Positions 42,915 through 53,004 are shown, counted from the first letter of the stretch. The stretch: 64,000 nucleotides of DNA from Puniceicoccaceae bacterium Marseille-Q1082 (GCA_904424815.1 CAJGBI010000002.1:124001-188000); one strand, 5' to 3'. Notes: generated by a model from the letters alone, not told the origin. A program made the numbers and translations.

Positions 42915-43679
42915 CTACTCCGTGAAAAACTCCCTGCCCGCGGCCGCCTGTATCGAGACGCACAGCGGCTTGCCCTCAATTCCCAGAAACTCCAGCTCGC
43001 ACTCGCCGCCGGCGGACTCCATCAAAGAAAGCCCCGCCGCGACGTCCCACAGGTAGAGGCGGCTCTCCTTGTAGGCGTCCGCCCTGCCGGAGGCGACCCA
43101 CGCCATCGCGAGAGCCGCGCTGCCGCACATGCGCACCTTTTTGAATTTTTGGAGCGACATTATGAAATGTCTGAGGTTTTTTTCGGAATAGTCCGTCGCG
43201 CTCGGGAAACCCGTCATGAGAACCGCTTGCGAGATTTCCCGCGCCCACGCCGGCCTTATCTCCGAGCCGTTGAGCGAAAGCGGAAGCCCCGCGCCGCCCG
43301 CGTAGAGTTCGCCGCGGGTGAAGTCGTTTATGGCGCCGACTATCGGCTTGCGCCCCTTCATCAGGGCTACGCTCACGCACACGCCCGGGATTCCGCGCAG
43401 ATAGTTGTACGTGCCGTCGATGGGGTCCACTATCCAGTAGTAGGAGTCCGAAAACGCGAGCGAGGCGTCGCCGCCGTTTTCCTCGCCTATCACCGGAATG
43501 CCGGTGGGCTCGAGCTTCTCGCGTATGAACATTTCGCTCTCGACGTCCTCCTGCAATTTGACGTCGTTGCCCGCGTCGGAGTTGACGCGGCGCTCGCGTA
43601 TTGCCGAGAGCCTGTCGCCTGCGGCCTTCGCCACGGAGGAGGCTATTTTTAAAAATGCGGGTTTTTCCGACGCTTCCAT
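42915..43679 (-). CDS. Inositol-monophosphatase family protein
   Basis: A 254-residue Mg2+/Li+-sensitive phosphatase-family enzyme (SuhB/HisN/CysQ superfamily). The start at 43679 was chosen because AAAGGAAA precedes it. The signature residues are seen: Glu in GEENGGDASLA, then IVDPIDGTYNYLRGIP (DPIDGT), and WDVAAGLSLMESAGG at the second metal site. Which phosphate ester it uses (inositol-1-phosphate, histidinol phosphate or PAP) cannot be told from these motifs. It sits between an acyl-activating enzyme and nadC in one run. Confidence 0.9.
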   Translation of the reverse strand: MEASEKPAFLKIASSVAKAAGDRLSAIRERRVNSDAGNDVKLQEDVESEMFIREKLEPTGIPVIGEENGGDASLAFSDSYYWIVDPIDGTYNYLRGIPGVCVSVALMKGRKPIVGAINDFTRGELYAGGAGLPLSLNGSEIRPAWAREISQAVLMTGFPSATDYSEKNLRHFIMSLQKFKKVRMCGSAALAMAWVASGRADAYKESRLYLWDVAAGLSLMESAGGECELEFLGIEGKPLCVSIQAAAGREFFTE

Positions 43680-43728
43680 ATCGTTTCCTTTCGGCTTGAA
43701 AAAATGGGCGGCGCGCAATCCGGCGCGC

Positions 43729-45399
43729 CTAAACGGAGGATTCCTCCGCGGCGCAGAGTTTCCTGATTTTTCCGAGGTCGAGCTTTCCGGAGCTCAACAG
43801 CGGTATCGAGTCGATTCTCACGAGGTACTTGGGGATCCAGAGGTTCGGGAGCCCCGCCTCGGTAAGCAGCCGCCTGAGCTTGGACATCTCGACGTCGAAA
43901 GTGGAGAGAAGCACGAGCGCCTCCCCTTTAGCCGCGTCGAGGCGTGAACCCACGGCTATAAGCGGAACTTCGGAATCCTGTATGCCGAGCGCCTTGACTA
44001 TCGACTCTTCGACGCTCATGTGCGGCACCATCTCGCCGCCGATTTTCGAGAAGCGCGAAATCCTGCCCTTTATGAATATGAAGCCGTCGTCGTCGAGCAT
44101 GGCCAAATCCCCCGTGTTCAGCCAGCCGTCGCGCAGCTTTTTCCTGTTTTCGTCGGGCTGGTTGAGGTATCCGCCGAATATGCTCGCTCCTTTGAGGCAC
44201 AGCAGGCCCGTCGACCCTATGGGAAGAAATTCGCCCGTCTCGGGGTCGGCGACGGCCGCCATCATTCCAGGGAAGAGCTCGCCCACGGATTCCGGCTTCG
44301 TCCGGCTCGGCTGGGGGCAAAGGCCGCCGCGTTTGAGGTTCGGCGGCAGGTTCACCGCCACCACCGGAGACGCCTCCGTGAGCCCGTAGCCCTCCCAGTA
44401 ATAGACGTCCGGAAATTTCCGCCGCCACATTTCAATGAAGCCCTCCGGAGTCTTTTCCGCGCCGCCTATCACGCCGTGCATTTTCGGGAAATCCTCCGGC
44501 TTGCCCTTTTTGTAGTAAGAGCGCAGGAATGTCGGCGTGCTTATCATTATGGTCGAGCCCCCCTTGCGCGACGCGTCGAGGTTGGCCTGGACTTCAAGCG
44601 GGCTCTGCACCGCCACCGACTGCATTCCGTATACGGAAGTCATCCACACCTGTATCGTCTGTCCGAAGCTGTGGAAAAGCGGCAGATTCGCGTGCAGGCG
44701 CGTGTCGGCGTTTATTATGCCGATGTTCCACATCTGCGTGCAGTTTGCCATTATGTTGCGGTGCGTCAAAACCGCCGCCTTGGGCATTCCCTCGGAGCCG
44801 CTCGTAAATATTATGGAGGCCTCGCGGTCGCCCCCATCGCGCGGAATTTTGTACATGCGCGACAATATCCAAAACGGCAGCAGCCGCACCGCCAGTAGCT
44901 TCATAGCGATGCGCCTCTTCCCGATTTCCTTCAAAATTTTTCCGATGTCGTAAAAATTGTCCGTCCACGGATAGTCGGGCGAGTGCGAGTCCACCTTTTC
45001 GCGGACTTTGTCGGAGCCTATCACCATGCGGACGTCCGCGCGCTCGAGGCACGCCTTTTCCGCCTCCGCGCCCATGGTGAAATTCAGGTTTACGCTGACT
45101 TTGCCCGCCATCTGGACCGCGAGGTTTACGGCGATTCCGGGCAGGCACGACGGCAGGGCGATTCCGATCCTGTCGTACTGCGCGAAGTTTTTTTGTATGT
45201 ACTCTTTGAGGGCGAGCGCCATTGCGAGCATAGTCCCCCTGTCGACCCTCCTGCCGAGCGAATAGTCGTAGACGCATTCGCGGCGCGTGCGGGAGCTGAG
45301 CGTGCGCATCGCGGCGTATCCGAGATTGAGCTTCAATATGCCGAGCCCGTTAAAATTTTCAAAGCCGCTGTCGACAATCCTGGAATCTATAATCTTCAT
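43729..45399 (-). CDS. AMP-forming acyl-CoA/acyl-ACP synthetase, Aas-type
   Basis: A 556-residue member of the ANL superfamily. Visible: the AMP-binding P-loop SIIFTSGSEGMPKAAVLTHRN, the adenylate motif YYWEGYGLTEASPVVAVN, and the hinge LNTGDLAMLDDDGFIFIKGR with the downstream Lys in the C-terminal lid. The overall form matches the acyl-ACP synthetase half of Aas, which activates fatty acids for phospholipid repair. A hydrophobic segment (about 165-185) suggests membrane association. First gene of the synthetase-IMPase-nadC run and divergent from the fumarase gene. Confidence 0.88.
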   Translation of the reverse strand: MKIIDSRIVDSGFENFNGLGILKLNLGYAAMRTLSSRTRRECVYDYSLGRRVDRGTMLAMALALKEYIQKNFAQYDRIGIALPSCLPGIAVNLAVQMAGKVSVNLNFTMGAEAEKACLERADVRMVIGSDKVREKVDSHSPDYPWTDNFYDIGKILKEIGKRRIAMKLLAVRLLPFWILSRMYKIPRDGGDREASIIFTSGSEGMPKAAVLTHRNIMANCTQMWNIGIINADTRLHANLPLFHSFGQTIQVWMTSVYGMQSVAVQSPLEVQANLDASRKGGSTIMISTPTFLRSYYKKGKPEDFPKMHGVIGGAEKTPEGFIEMWRRKFPDVYYWEGYGLTEASPVVAVNLPPNLKRGGLCPQPSRTKPESVGELFPGMMAAVADPETGEFLPIGSTGLLCLKGASIFGGYLNQPDENRKKLRDGWLNTGDLAMLDDDGFIFIKGRISRFSKIGGEMVPHMSVEESIVKALGIQDSEVPLIAVGSRLDAAKGEALVLLSTFDVEMSKLRRLLTEAGLPNLWIPKYLVRIDSIPLLSSGKLDLGKIRKLCAAEESSV

Positions 45400-45615
45400 C
45401 TTCCCGTGGTGGTAAAAATCGCGCCGGTTGTGCGAAACAAACGCGCGCTTAACATGTTTAAAAATTCTCCGCGCGCGTCAAGAAGCGATTTGCCGTTTTT
45501 GCGCCACGCGGGAGGCGTTCGGCGCAAAAAATGCTTGTGCGGCGCGCAAGTTTGGCAAAATATACGCAAATGCGCGCCAATGCGCGAAGCAAAATTTTAA
45601 CAGACTAACACGACC
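45400..45615. promoter_or_regulatory. Divergent promoter region of the acyl-activating gene and fumarase
   Basis: A 216-bp spacer between two outward-reading genes. No strong -35/-10 pair stands out; it is G+C-rich in the middle and A+T-rich at the fumarase end. The fumarase ATG has no Shine-Dalgarno. Confidence 0.3.
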
Positions 45616-47235
45616 ATGGCAGTTCCCCCATTCAAATACCAAAAGATGTTTCCGCTCGGCAAGGACGACACCCAGTACCGCCTGCTGACCAAAGACTACG
45701 TTTCGACCTCCGAATTTGAGGGCCGCAAGATTCTCAAAATCGACCCCGAGGGCCTCGCGGTTCTCGCCAGAAACGCCATGCGCGACGTTTCCTTCATGCT
45801 GAGGCCCGCGCACCTGAAAATGGTCGCCGCCATTCTCGAAGACCCGCAGGCGTCCGACAACGACAAGAGCGTGGCGCTGACAATGCTGCGCAACGCCGAA
45901 GTCGCCGCAAAGGGGAAGCTGCCGTTCTGCCAGGACACCGGAACGGCAACCATAATCGGCAAAAAGGGCCAGTCGGTCTGGACGAACGCCTGCGACGAGG
46001 AATACCTCTCCAAGGGCGTCTACGACTGCTACACACAGGAGAACCTCCGCTACTCGCAAAACGCGCCGCTCAACATGTGGGACGAGGTCAACACGGGCTG
46101 CAACCTCCCCGCGCAGATAGACCTCTACGCCACCGATTCCGACAAGTACGAATTTCTCTTCGTCGCCAAGGGCGGAGGCTCGGCAAACAAAACCTACCTC
46201 TATCAGGAGACGAAAGCCATCATCACCCCCGAAAAGCTGATTCCCTTCATGGTCGAAAAGATGAAGGGCCTGGGGACCGCGGCGTGCCCGCCCTACCACA
46301 TCGCGTGGGTCGTCGGCGGAACGAGCGCGGAAGCCTGCCTGAAAACCGTGAAGCTCGCGTCCGTAAAATATCTCGACGCCCTCCCGACAGAGGGCAACAA
46401 GCTCGGCCACGCCTTCCGCGACGTAGAGCTCGAAAAGCGACTCTTGGAGGAAACCCGCAAGCTCGGGATCGGCGCGCAGTTCGGCGGGGCGAACTTCGCC
46501 CTCGACGTGCGCGTGATCCGCATGCCGCGCCACGGCGCGAGCTGCCCGATAGGCCTCGGCGTATCGTGCTCCGCCGACAGAAACATGAAGGCGAAAATCG
46601 ACGAGAACGGCATTTGGCTCGAACAGCTCGAACCCGACCCGGGCAGGTTCATTCCCGAAAAGTACCGCTCGGTCGACACCGGCGACGGGGCGGTGGACAT
46701 CGACCTCAACCGCCCGATGCCCGAGATCCTCGCGGAGCTCTCAAAATATCCCGTCAAGACGCGCCTGAAACTGCGCGGCACAATCATAGTCGCGCGCGAC
46801 ATCGCCCACGCGAAGCTCGCCGCGCGCCTGAAATCGGGCGAGCCGCTGCCGCAGTATTTCAAGGACCACCCCGTCTACTACGCCGGCCCCGCCAAGACGC
46901 CCGCCGGAATGCCCTCCGGCTCCTTCGGTCCCACGACCGCCGGCCGCATGGATCCCTATGTCGACCTCTTCCAGTCGCACGGCGGCAGCATGGTGATGAT
47001 CGCCAAGGGCAACCGCTCGCAGGCGGTCACCGACTCCTGCAAGAAGCACGGCGGCTTCTATCTCGGCTCCATAGGCGGCCCCGCCGCGATTCTCGCGCAG
47101 GACAACATCAAGAAAGTCGAGCTCGTCGAATATCCCGAACTCGGAATGGAGGCCGTCTGGAAAATAGAAGTGGTAAACTTCCCCGCCTTCATCCTCGTGG
47201 ACGACAAGGGCAACGACTTCTTCAAACAGCTCTGA
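45616..47235 (+). CDS. Class I fumarate hydratase (Fe-S)
   Basis: A 539-residue iron-sulfur fumarase of the FumA/FumB type, interconverting malate and fumarate. The three cluster cysteines fall in [22 protein letters not shown] and [36 protein letters not shown] and the C-terminal domain [20 protein letters not shown] with [11 protein letters not shown] are as in the family. The two domains (alpha and beta) are fused in one chain. An oxygen-sensitive class I enzyme suits an anaerobe, and together with mutAB and the carboxyltransferase it fits a propionate or succinate fermentation. A strong terminator follows. Confidence 0.97.
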   Translation: MAVPPFKYQKMFPLGKDDTQYRLLTKDYVSTSEFEGRKILKIDPEGLAVLARNAMRDVSFMLRPAHLKMVAAILEDPQASDNDKSVALTMLRNAEVAAKGKLPFCQDTGTATIIGKKGQSVWTNACDEEYLSKGVYDCYTQENLRYSQNAPLNMWDEVNTGCNLPAQIDLYATDSDKYEFLFVAKGGGSANKTYLYQETKAIITPEKLIPFMVEKMKGLGTAACPPYHIAWVVGGTSAEACLKTVKLASVKYLDALPTEGNKLGHAFRDVELEKRLLEETRKLGIGAQFGGANFALDVRVIRMPRHGASCPIGLGVSCSADRNMKAKIDENGIWLEQLEPDPGRFIPEKYRSVDTGDGAVDIDLNRPMPEILAELSKYPVKTRLKLRGTIIVARDIAHAKLAARLKSGEPLPQYFKDHPVYYAGPAKTPAGMPSGSFGPTTAGRMDPYVDLFQSHGGSMVMIAKGNRSQAVTDSCKKHGGFYLGSIGGPAAILAQDNIKKVELVEYPELGMEAVWKIEVVNFPAFILVDDKGNDFFKQL

Positions 47236-47301
47236 CGGGCGCGCGGCGATACGCGCCGCAACCCATCTGAGACAATCGGGAAGGCAATCCGCCCGCCCCG
47301 A

Positions 47302-47338
47302 CAAAAAACGAACCCCCTTTTGGGTGTTCGTTTTTTTT
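47302..47338 (+). terminator. Terminator after the fumarase gene, AACGAACC family
   Basis: Stem AACGAAC (47308-47314) with GTTCGTT (47326-47332) plus internal C/G pairs, flanked by six A on the left and eight T on the right; works in both directions. It ends the fumarase transcript and faces the minus-strand tRNA-Cys. Confidence 0.85.
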
Positions 47339-47492
47339 GCTGGGAATGTAGGGACAGGCGCATTGCGAAACGGCCTCCGCAAAAAGGCGCCCTTCAACGG
47401 CCTTGCCCAATGCCTTTTCCGCGCCCCGCTTGGCGAACGGGACCGCCGCTTTGTTCCGCGCGCTGCCGCCAGGCACGCCCGTCGGCAGGATG

Positions 47493-47525
47493 AAAAAGCC
47501 GCAATCCGTCGGGATTGCGGCTTTT
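47493..47525 (-). terminator. Terminator after tRNA-Cys
   Basis: A perfect 14-bp stem (47494-47507 with 47512-47525) with a 4-base loop, followed on the minus strand by five T. It lies directly beyond the 3' end of tRNA-Cys. Confidence 0.85.
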
Positions 47526-47529
47526 ATCC

Positions 47530-47600
<71 letters not shown>

Positions 47601-47758
47601 GTAAATAAAGTTTTATTAAGCGGAAAAATTTTTGCCATTGCAAGCTTTTTTATTCCGCTTCCGGCAAACTGCTGAAACCGCGGCAGCCGGCGCGGAAATA
47701 TTCGCGACATACCGCCGCCGCGGGCCGGCGAAAATCGGCGGGATTTGAAAAGGGCAGG

Positions 47759-48610
47759 CTACTTTGCGCTTTTCGCAAACACCGCAAAGCGCGCGCGCCG
47801 CGAGGCGTCCCGAAAAACTTCCGCGTCCGCGAATCCGGCGTCCGCGCGCATTTCGGCGAGCTTTTCGGCGTGGCCGAGCCCGCATTCGAGCGCGAGAATC
47901 CCGCCTGGCTTCAGCCGGTCCGCCGCGCCGAACAGGATTTTCTTCAAGTCCGCCATTCCGCCGTCGGGCGAAACGAGCGCGCATATTGGGTCGTGCGCGC
48001 GCACTTCGGGCTCCGCCGCGGCGACCTCCTCCTCCGTGAGGTACGGCGGGTTGGAAACTACCAGGTCGTAGCCCTCCCCCGCCCTTTCAAACCAGTCGGA
48101 CTCCGCAAACTCGACGCGCGCGCCGTTCAAAGCCGCGTTTTCGCGTGCGAGGGCGAGGGCGTCCGCGCTCTTGTCCACAGCCTCCACGCGGGCGTTCGGG
48201 TAGCGCAGCGCAAGGGAGACGGCTATCGCGCCGCCGCCCGTCCCGAGGTCGAGAATTTCGAGCGGCGCGGCGCCGTCCGGAAAAAATTTTTCCGATATTA
48301 TTTCGCAAAGCTCCTCGGTTTCGGGGCGCGGAATCAGCGCGCGCGAGTCGCACTTTATCGAGGCTCCGAAAAACTCCTGCGTGCCCAGTATGTGCTGCAA
48401 GGGTTCGCGCCTGCCCCTCCTGCGCACGAGTTCGCGGACTTTCGCCAGCCTATCTTCCGAGAGCGGCTCGTCGAAGCGCAAAAAGAGCTCGAGCCTCTTG
48501 CATTCGAGCGCGTGCGCGAGCAGCAGCTGCGCGTCGGTCTTTGGCGACGGCACGCCCTTTTGGGCGAAAAACGCCTCCGTTTTTGAGAGTATTTCAAGTA
48601 CTGTCTGCAC
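47759..48610 (-). CDS. prmC: Release factor glutamine methyltransferase PrmC
   Basis: A 283-residue SAM-dependent enzyme that methylates the GGQ glutamine of release factors. Motifs: ILDLGTGGGAIAVSLA (SAM site) and VSNPPYLT (NPPY catalytic motif), with the N-terminal helical domain holding LGTQEFFG and LIPRPETEEL. The start is a GTG at 48610, directly after the prfA stop, so the two are translationally coupled. Its substrate gene prfA is immediately upstream, as in many bacteria. Confidence 0.96.
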   Translation of the reverse strand: MQTVLEILSKTEAFFAQKGVPSPKTDAQLLLAHALECKRLELFLRFDEPLSEDRLAKVRELVRRRGRREPLQHILGTQEFFGASIKCDSRALIPRPETEELCEIISEKFFPDGAAPLEILDLGTGGGAIAVSLALRYPNARVEAVDKSADALALARENAALNGARVEFAESDWFERAGEGYDLVVSNPPYLTEEEVAAAEPEVRAHDPICALVSPDGGMADLKKILFGAADRLKPGGILALECGLGHAEKLAEMRADAGFADAEVFRDASRRARFAVFAKSAK

Positions 48611-49699
48611 TTACTTTCCGTCGCCCTCGACAAGCTCGCGAATGCGCTGGGAGTAGTCTGCGTCCTCAAGGGCGCGCACCATCTCCTCGATTTCCCCGTC
48701 CATGAACTGCGGGAGGGAATGGACGGTAAGCCCTATGCGGTGGTCGGTGATTCTGCTCTGCGGATAGTTGTAGGTGCGTATGCGCTCGGAGCGGTCGCCC
48801 GAGCCTATCTGCTGGCGGCGGCTCTGCGCGTACTTTTCGTGCTCCTCCTTCTGCTTGAGCTCGAGCAGGCGGGAGCGCAGCACTTTCAGCGCCTTCGTCT
48901 TGTTTTTGAGCTGCGAGCGCTCGTCGGCGCATTTGACTATCATGCCGGTTGGCTTGTGGAGAATCTGGACGGCGGAATCGGTGGTGTTGACCCCCTGCCC
49001 GCCCGGGCCGCTCGCGCGGGCGATAGAAATCTCTATGTCCTGCGGAGGGATTTGGATGTCGACTTCCTCGGCCTCGGGGAGGACGGCGACGGTCGCCGCG
49101 GACGTGTGGATTCTGCCGCTCGCCTCGGTGACGGGCACGCGCTGCACGCGGTGCGTGCCGCTCTCGTATTTCATCGACCGGTAGACGTCCTCGCCGGAGA
49201 GAAGAAAGCATATTTCCTTGAAGCCGCCCGCGGGGGACTCGCTTGAACTCAAATTTTCGACCTTCCAGCCCTTCGAGTCGGCGTACCTGCAATACATTCT
49301 GTACAGGTCTGCGGCAAACAAAGATGCCTCGTCGCCGCCCGTGCCCGCGCGGATCTCAACCACCGTGTTGCGCGAATCCGTCGGATTCGGCGGAATCATC
49401 ATCCGCAGGATTTCGTTTTTCAGCGGCTCCACGGACGCCGAGAGCGACTCCATGTCCTCGCGCGCCATTTCGGCGAGCTCGGGGTCGGAATTGTCCTCGA
49501 CGATTTTGCGGTTTTCCGCTATTTGGGAAAAAACGTTTTCGAGTTTTTTGTAGGCGTCGCGGAGCTTGGACAGGTGCTGGTGCTCGCGCGACACGGCGCT
49601 CGCGGCGCGCTGGTCGCTGTAAAAATCCGGCTCCCCCATCTTTTTCGTGAGGGTGTCGAGGCGGATCAAAAAGGGTTCTATCGGCGGAATACCTTCCAT
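48611..49699 (-). CDS. prfA: Peptide chain release factor 1 (RF1)
   Basis: A 362-residue RF1 that recognises UAA and UAG. The stop-codon recognition motif is PVT in RVQRVPVTEASGRIHTS, and the catalytic GGQ is in GPGGQGVNTTDSA, followed by SQLKNKTKALKVLRSRLLE. The length matches RF1. It has its modifier prmC directly after and a membrane protein of unknown function 81 bp before. Confidence 0.97.
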   Translation of the reverse strand: MEGIPPIEPFLIRLDTLTKKMGEPDFYSDQRAASAVSREHQHLSKLRDAYKKLENVFSQIAENRKIVEDNSDPELAEMAREDMESLSASVEPLKNEILRMMIPPNPTDSRNTVVEIRAGTGGDEASLFAADLYRMYCRYADSKGWKVENLSSSESPAGGFKEICFLLSGEDVYRSMKYESGTHRVQRVPVTEASGRIHTSAATVAVLPEAEEVDIQIPPQDIEISIARASGPGGQGVNTTDSAVQILHKPTGMIVKCADERSQLKNKTKALKVLRSRLLELKQKEEHEKYAQSRRQQIGSGDRSERIRTYNYPQSRITDHRIGLTVHSLPQFMDGEIEEMVRALEDADYSQRIRELVEGDGK

Positions 49700-49780
49700 T
49701 CGGACAATGATTGGAATAATCCGCTCGTATGCAATTTAAAATTTGCCGCGCCGCCGACAATTTTCCAGGCGGCGCGCACG

Positions 49781-50980
49781 CTACATCGGGAAAAACAGCC
49801 CCCTGTTTACGGACGCGAAGGACACGTCGAGCTCGGCGATTTTCCTGCCGCCCAAAAACACCTCCCGCGTCATCGGGAACTTGTACACGCCGTCCGCGTC
49901 GCCGTAGTCGGAAAAGGCGACCCGCATCTCCGATCCGTTCGCGGGAAAGGAGATTCCCGATAGCAGGCCCGATTCCGCGTCGAAAAAGAAAGTAGTCCTG
50001 TCGCCGCCCTCGAAAACCGCCTCCGCAGCCTCGGCCTTTTTGCCTAAAAATTCTCGGCCGCCGAGAAACTTGAACTCCGGCTTTCCCCTCCCCTCCGAAA
50101 TGTCGGAGGCAAACGCGGACGGGAAGATTGCCTCGTCCCATTCGGTCAGGGCGCGCAAAAGGGCGGCCTTTTCGGAATCGACGGCGGTTTTCCGCCCGCC
50201 GGTTCTGCCCTCTTCAAGCAGGAACGCCCCGCCGCCCGCGGGCAGCAGATAGGTATTTTCTTCGTCTCCGGATCCTATTTTAAGGAATGCTCCGGAATCG
50301 TACCTCTTTATGCAGTAGAAATTTTTCGGCTGGCCGCCGGGCATGGTTATCGAGCCCGTTATGATTATGTCGCGCAAATTTTCCAGCGTGAGCGGGTTCG
50401 ACAATTTGGAATAAAACTTTTTCGCCGCCTCCGTCATTTCGTCGGAGGAAAAGCGCAAAATCATTTCCGCCGATTCGCTCGGGCGGCCGGCGGCGCCCTC
50501 GCGGGAGAAAATCGACACAGCGTAGGGATTGCTCTTGAAGGCGTAGAAAATCCCCACGCACAGCCCCGCAAACACTGCGGCGGCAAGCGCAAACCGAACG
50601 TACTTCGGCGCGTCCGCGCCGCCGGAACGCCTGTCCGCGGCAGGGATTTTCGCCTGAGCCGCGCGCTTGAAGCCCGCGGCTTTTGTGAAAGGCTTCGGCC
50701 TGGGCGGCTTCGCCGCGGGGCGGATTTCCGCGCGCATAGGCGGCGAAGCGGGAACTTCCGATTCGGCTTCGGAGCCGGATTGCCCCGAGCCCGCGGGATC
50801 CTCCTCGACTTCCTCTATGATTTCCTCCTCTATTACAAACCCCGGAGGCGGAGGCGCGAAACGCCCGAACGGCGGCCTTGGCGCGCCGCTCGGCGGAAAC
50901 GGCGGACGGACGATTTCCTCGTACACGATTTCCTCGTCTTGCCCGCCGCCGGATTTGCCGGACTGCGGAGAATCTTTCAT
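49781..50980 (-). CDS. Single-pass membrane protein with Pro/Glu-rich N-terminal region, function unknown
   Basis: A 399-residue protein. The ATG at 50980 was preferred to a TTG at 51010. Residues 1-130 are Pro/Glu/Ala-rich and probably disordered, with acidic EEIVYEEIVRPPFPPSG-type segments. One membrane helix (about 131-150) follows, and then a ~240-residue periplasmic domain (SAEMILRFSSDEMTEAAKKFY ... FFDAESGLLSGISF) of beta-rich character that could be LolA-like. I do not recognise the family with certainty. It is the first gene of the run leading to prfA and prmC, but a functional link is not implied. Confidence 0.65.
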   Translation of the reverse strand: MKDSPQSGKSGGGQDEEIVYEEIVRPPFPPSGAPRPPFGRFAPPPPGFVIEEEIIEEVEEDPAGSGQSGSEAESEVPASPPMRAEIRPAAKPPRPKPFTKAAGFKRAAQAKIPAADRRSGGADAPKYVRFALAAAVFAGLCVGIFYAFKSNPYAVSIFSREGAAGRPSESAEMILRFSSDEMTEAAKKFYSKLSNPLTLENLRDIIITGSITMPGGQPKNFYCIKRYDSGAFLKIGSGDEENTYLLPAGGGAFLLEEGRTGGRKTAVDSEKAALLRALTEWDEAIFPSAFASDISEGRGKPEFKFLGGREFLGKKAEAAEAVFEGGDRTTFFFDAESGLLSGISFPANGSEMRVAFSDYGDADGVYKFPMTREVFLGGRKIAELDVSFASVNRGLFFPM

Positions 50981-51309
50981 ATGCGGTCGAGATATTCTTT
51001 CGACGCCCAAAGAGATGTCAATATATTCCGCAATGCTTTATCGGCGCAAATAAAAATGCATAAATACTAAAAATTTCAACCGGCAAAGGCGCGAAACTCC
51101 GCCGCCGCGAAGCCGGTTCGCAAAGCCGCGCCCTTTCGGGGCGCGGGAGGGAATGGGCCGCCCGTCCGGAGCGGATTGCGTTAAAAAAATTCCGCGCCGG
51201 CGCAAAGGCAAAATCCCCGCAAAAAAAACGAACCCGCCGCGCGGGTCCGCCTTTGTCCGCGCCGGCGGCGCTTTTTACGGCCGGCGCGCCTCGCGCGCAC
51301 CGCCCGGGG
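50981..51309. other. Intergenic region between the membrane-protein gene and the exported TIM-barrel gene
   Basis: A 329-bp spacer. On the minus strand a TTGACA (complement of 51016-51021) may be the -35 of the membrane-protein gene, but its -10 is poor. A terminator for the downstream-reading isomerase-like gene lies at 51221-51249. Between them is A+T-rich and then G+C-rich sequence without a gene. Confidence 0.4.
51221..51249 (-). terminator. Terminator for the exported isomerase-like genes
   Basis: Stem CGAACCCGC with GCGGGTCCG (one mismatch), flanked on the minus strand by eight T. It lies ~60 bp beyond the stop at 51310. It is a weaker member of the AACGAACC family. Confidence 0.6.
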
Positions 51310-52140
51310 TCAATGCGTTCGGAGATAGTCCACGCACGCTTTTATCGTGGGCAGCGGGTCGGAGGGGATATTTTCGTTCTCGAGCGTGAGAAAGCCGTCG
51401 AACCCCTGCCTGTCCAACTCCGCGAGGATGCCCTTCATGTCGAAAGCCCCCGTGCCGAGGACTACGCACTGGTTTTTGGGAACTCCGAATTCCTTCTGGT
51501 CCTTGAAGTGCAGCGACGCGAATTTGCCCTCGAGCTTTTTCAGCGCCCCGATTGGCTCTATGGCGCATAGCGACCAGTGTCCGATGTCGGGGTTGGCGCT
51601 GACGTTTTCATATCCTGCCGAATATTTCGCGAGGGTGTCGGGATCCCAGTACTGGTTGCGGCTCGTCATCGAATGGTGGTGCACGCACATCTTAATGCCG
51701 CGCTTTTTCCCGACCCTGTCCCATATCGGGAAGCGCGCGACGGGATTTTCCGTTAGCACCCTCTCGGCGCCCATCTCTTTGGCGAATTCGCAGACCGCCT
51801 CTATGTCCTTTTCGGTCTTGGTGGAGTCGTTGCCGACGACTCCGAAGGCGACCATTTTCAGACCCGAGTCCGCGAAGAGCTTTTTCATATACTCGCGCGC
51901 CTCCTTTGGCATTCCGGGGCCCACCTTTACGTTCGGGAACTTGTCGCTGAGCGTCTGCCCGGGATAGCACTCCACACCGTCTATGGGAAGCGTTTTGAGC
52001 ATGTCGAGGGTCTTCTCGAGCGTGAAATTGCGGAACGTGTAGGTCTGCACCGCTATTTTGCGGTGTTTTTGCGCCGCCGGCGCGGCGAGCGGCATGGCGA
52101 GCGCAGCCGCTAACGAAAGCAATATGGCAAGTTTTTTCAT
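51310..52140 (-). CDS. Exported sugar isomerase/epimerase-like TIM-barrel protein (copy 1)
   Basis: A 276-residue xylose-isomerase-fold protein with a Sec signal peptide (MKKLAILLSLAAALAMPLAAPA). Metal-site candidates: Glu in RVLTENPVA, Asp in NPDIGHW, His in SLHFKDQKEFG and Glu in FLTLENE. It is clearly paralogous to the upstream neighbour (30-bp gap): both share IWDRVGKK, MCVHHH, LHFKDQKEFG-type and CVxYLRxH segments. It is probably periplasmic and acts on a free or oxidised sugar. Exact reaction unknown; 3-keto-glycoside lyase or epimerase are candidates by analogy with related exported proteins. Confidence 0.85.
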   Translation of the reverse strand: MKKLAILLSLAAALAMPLAAPAAQKHRKIAVQTYTFRNFTLEKTLDMLKTLPIDGVECYPGQTLSDKFPNVKVGPGMPKEAREYMKKLFADSGLKMVAFGVVGNDSTKTEKDIEAVCEFAKEMGAERVLTENPVARFPIWDRVGKKRGIKMCVHHHSMTSRNQYWDPDTLAKYSAGYENVSANPDIGHWSLCAIEPIGALKKLEGKFASLHFKDQKEFGVPKNQCVVLGTGAFDMKGILAELDRQGFDGFLTLENENIPSDPLPTIKACVDYLRTH

Positions 52141-52170
52141 GTCTTTAAAAAGGTTGTATGTTGAAGCCCA

Positions 52171-53004
52171 TCAGTGCGATCGCAGGTATTCGACGCACTT
52201 TTTTATTTGCGGGAGATTGTTGTCCCAGTCGGCCTCGTACTCTATCACGAGGAAGCCGCCGTAACCCTGCCTGTCGAGCTCCGCAAGCATCCTGCCGACC
52301 CCGAGTTTCCCATCGCCGAGCGGCACGCACTGGTTGCGCGGGTTGCCGAACTCCTTCTGGTCTTTGAAGTGGATGGAGCCTATTTCGCCCTCGAGGATTT
52401 TCAGATTCCCGACGGGGTCGATTCCGCAGCGGCTCAAATGCCCGACGTCCGGATTCGCCTTAACGTTGTCGTAGCGCGAGGCGTACCTCTTAACGAGGTC
52501 GGCGTCGTAGTACTGGTTCGCGCTGTCTTTGGCGTGGTGGTGGACGCACATCGTCACCCCGTACTTTTTGCCGACCCTGTCCCATATCTCCCACGAGGCG
52601 ACCGGATCTTCGGTGAGCACGCGGGTTATGCCCAACTCTTTGGCAAATTTGCAGACGGCCTCTATGTTCTTTTCGCTCCCCCCGCCGGTGACGCCAAAGC
52701 TCACGGGCTTTATCCCCGCGTCTTTGAGGATTTGTTTGAGGTACGCCATCTGTTCGGCGTTCAGCGACGGGCCGACCTTGGCGTCCGGATACTTGCCGCC
52801 AAGCTTTTGCCCTGGAAACAGCTCTATGCCGTCGATGCCCGCGCCCTTGAGCTTTTCGAGCGTCTGGACGAGCGTAATCTTGTGCATCGAATACGCCTGA
52901 ACCGCCACGTTGCGGTGTTTGGGGCGCGCGCCGTCGCCGCCCTCCGAAAGCGCGCACCCGCCGAGGGCGAGCGCCGCGAAAACCGATAAAATTATACGCT
53001 TCAT
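52171..53004 (-). CDS. Sugar isomerase/epimerase-like TIM-barrel lipoprotein (copy 2)
   Basis: A 277-residue paralogue of copy 1. The start at 53004 gives a lipoprotein signal with lipobox ALGGC; an ATG at 53013 is an alternative. It shows the same putative metal ligands: Glu in VLTEDPVA, Asp in NPDVGHL, His in IHFKDQKEFG and Glu in LVIEYE. It is the first gene of the pair and divergent from the Tat-exported paralogue at 53174 (169-bp spacer). The two copies differ in anchoring: this one is lipidated, the other soluble. Role as for copy 1, inferred. Confidence 0.85.
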   Translation of the reverse strand: MKRIILSVFAALALGGCALSEGGDGARPKHRNVAVQAYSMHKITLVQTLEKLKGAGIDGIELFPGQKLGGKYPDAKVGPSLNAEQMAYLKQILKDAGIKPVSFGVTGGGSEKNIEAVCKFAKELGITRVLTEDPVASWEIWDRVGKKYGVTMCVHHHAKDSANQYYDADLVKRYASRYDNVKANPDVGHLSRCGIDPVGNLKILEGEIGSIHFKDQKEFGNPRNQCVPLGDGKLGVGRMLAELDRQGYGGFLVIEYEADWDNNLPQIKKCVEYLRSH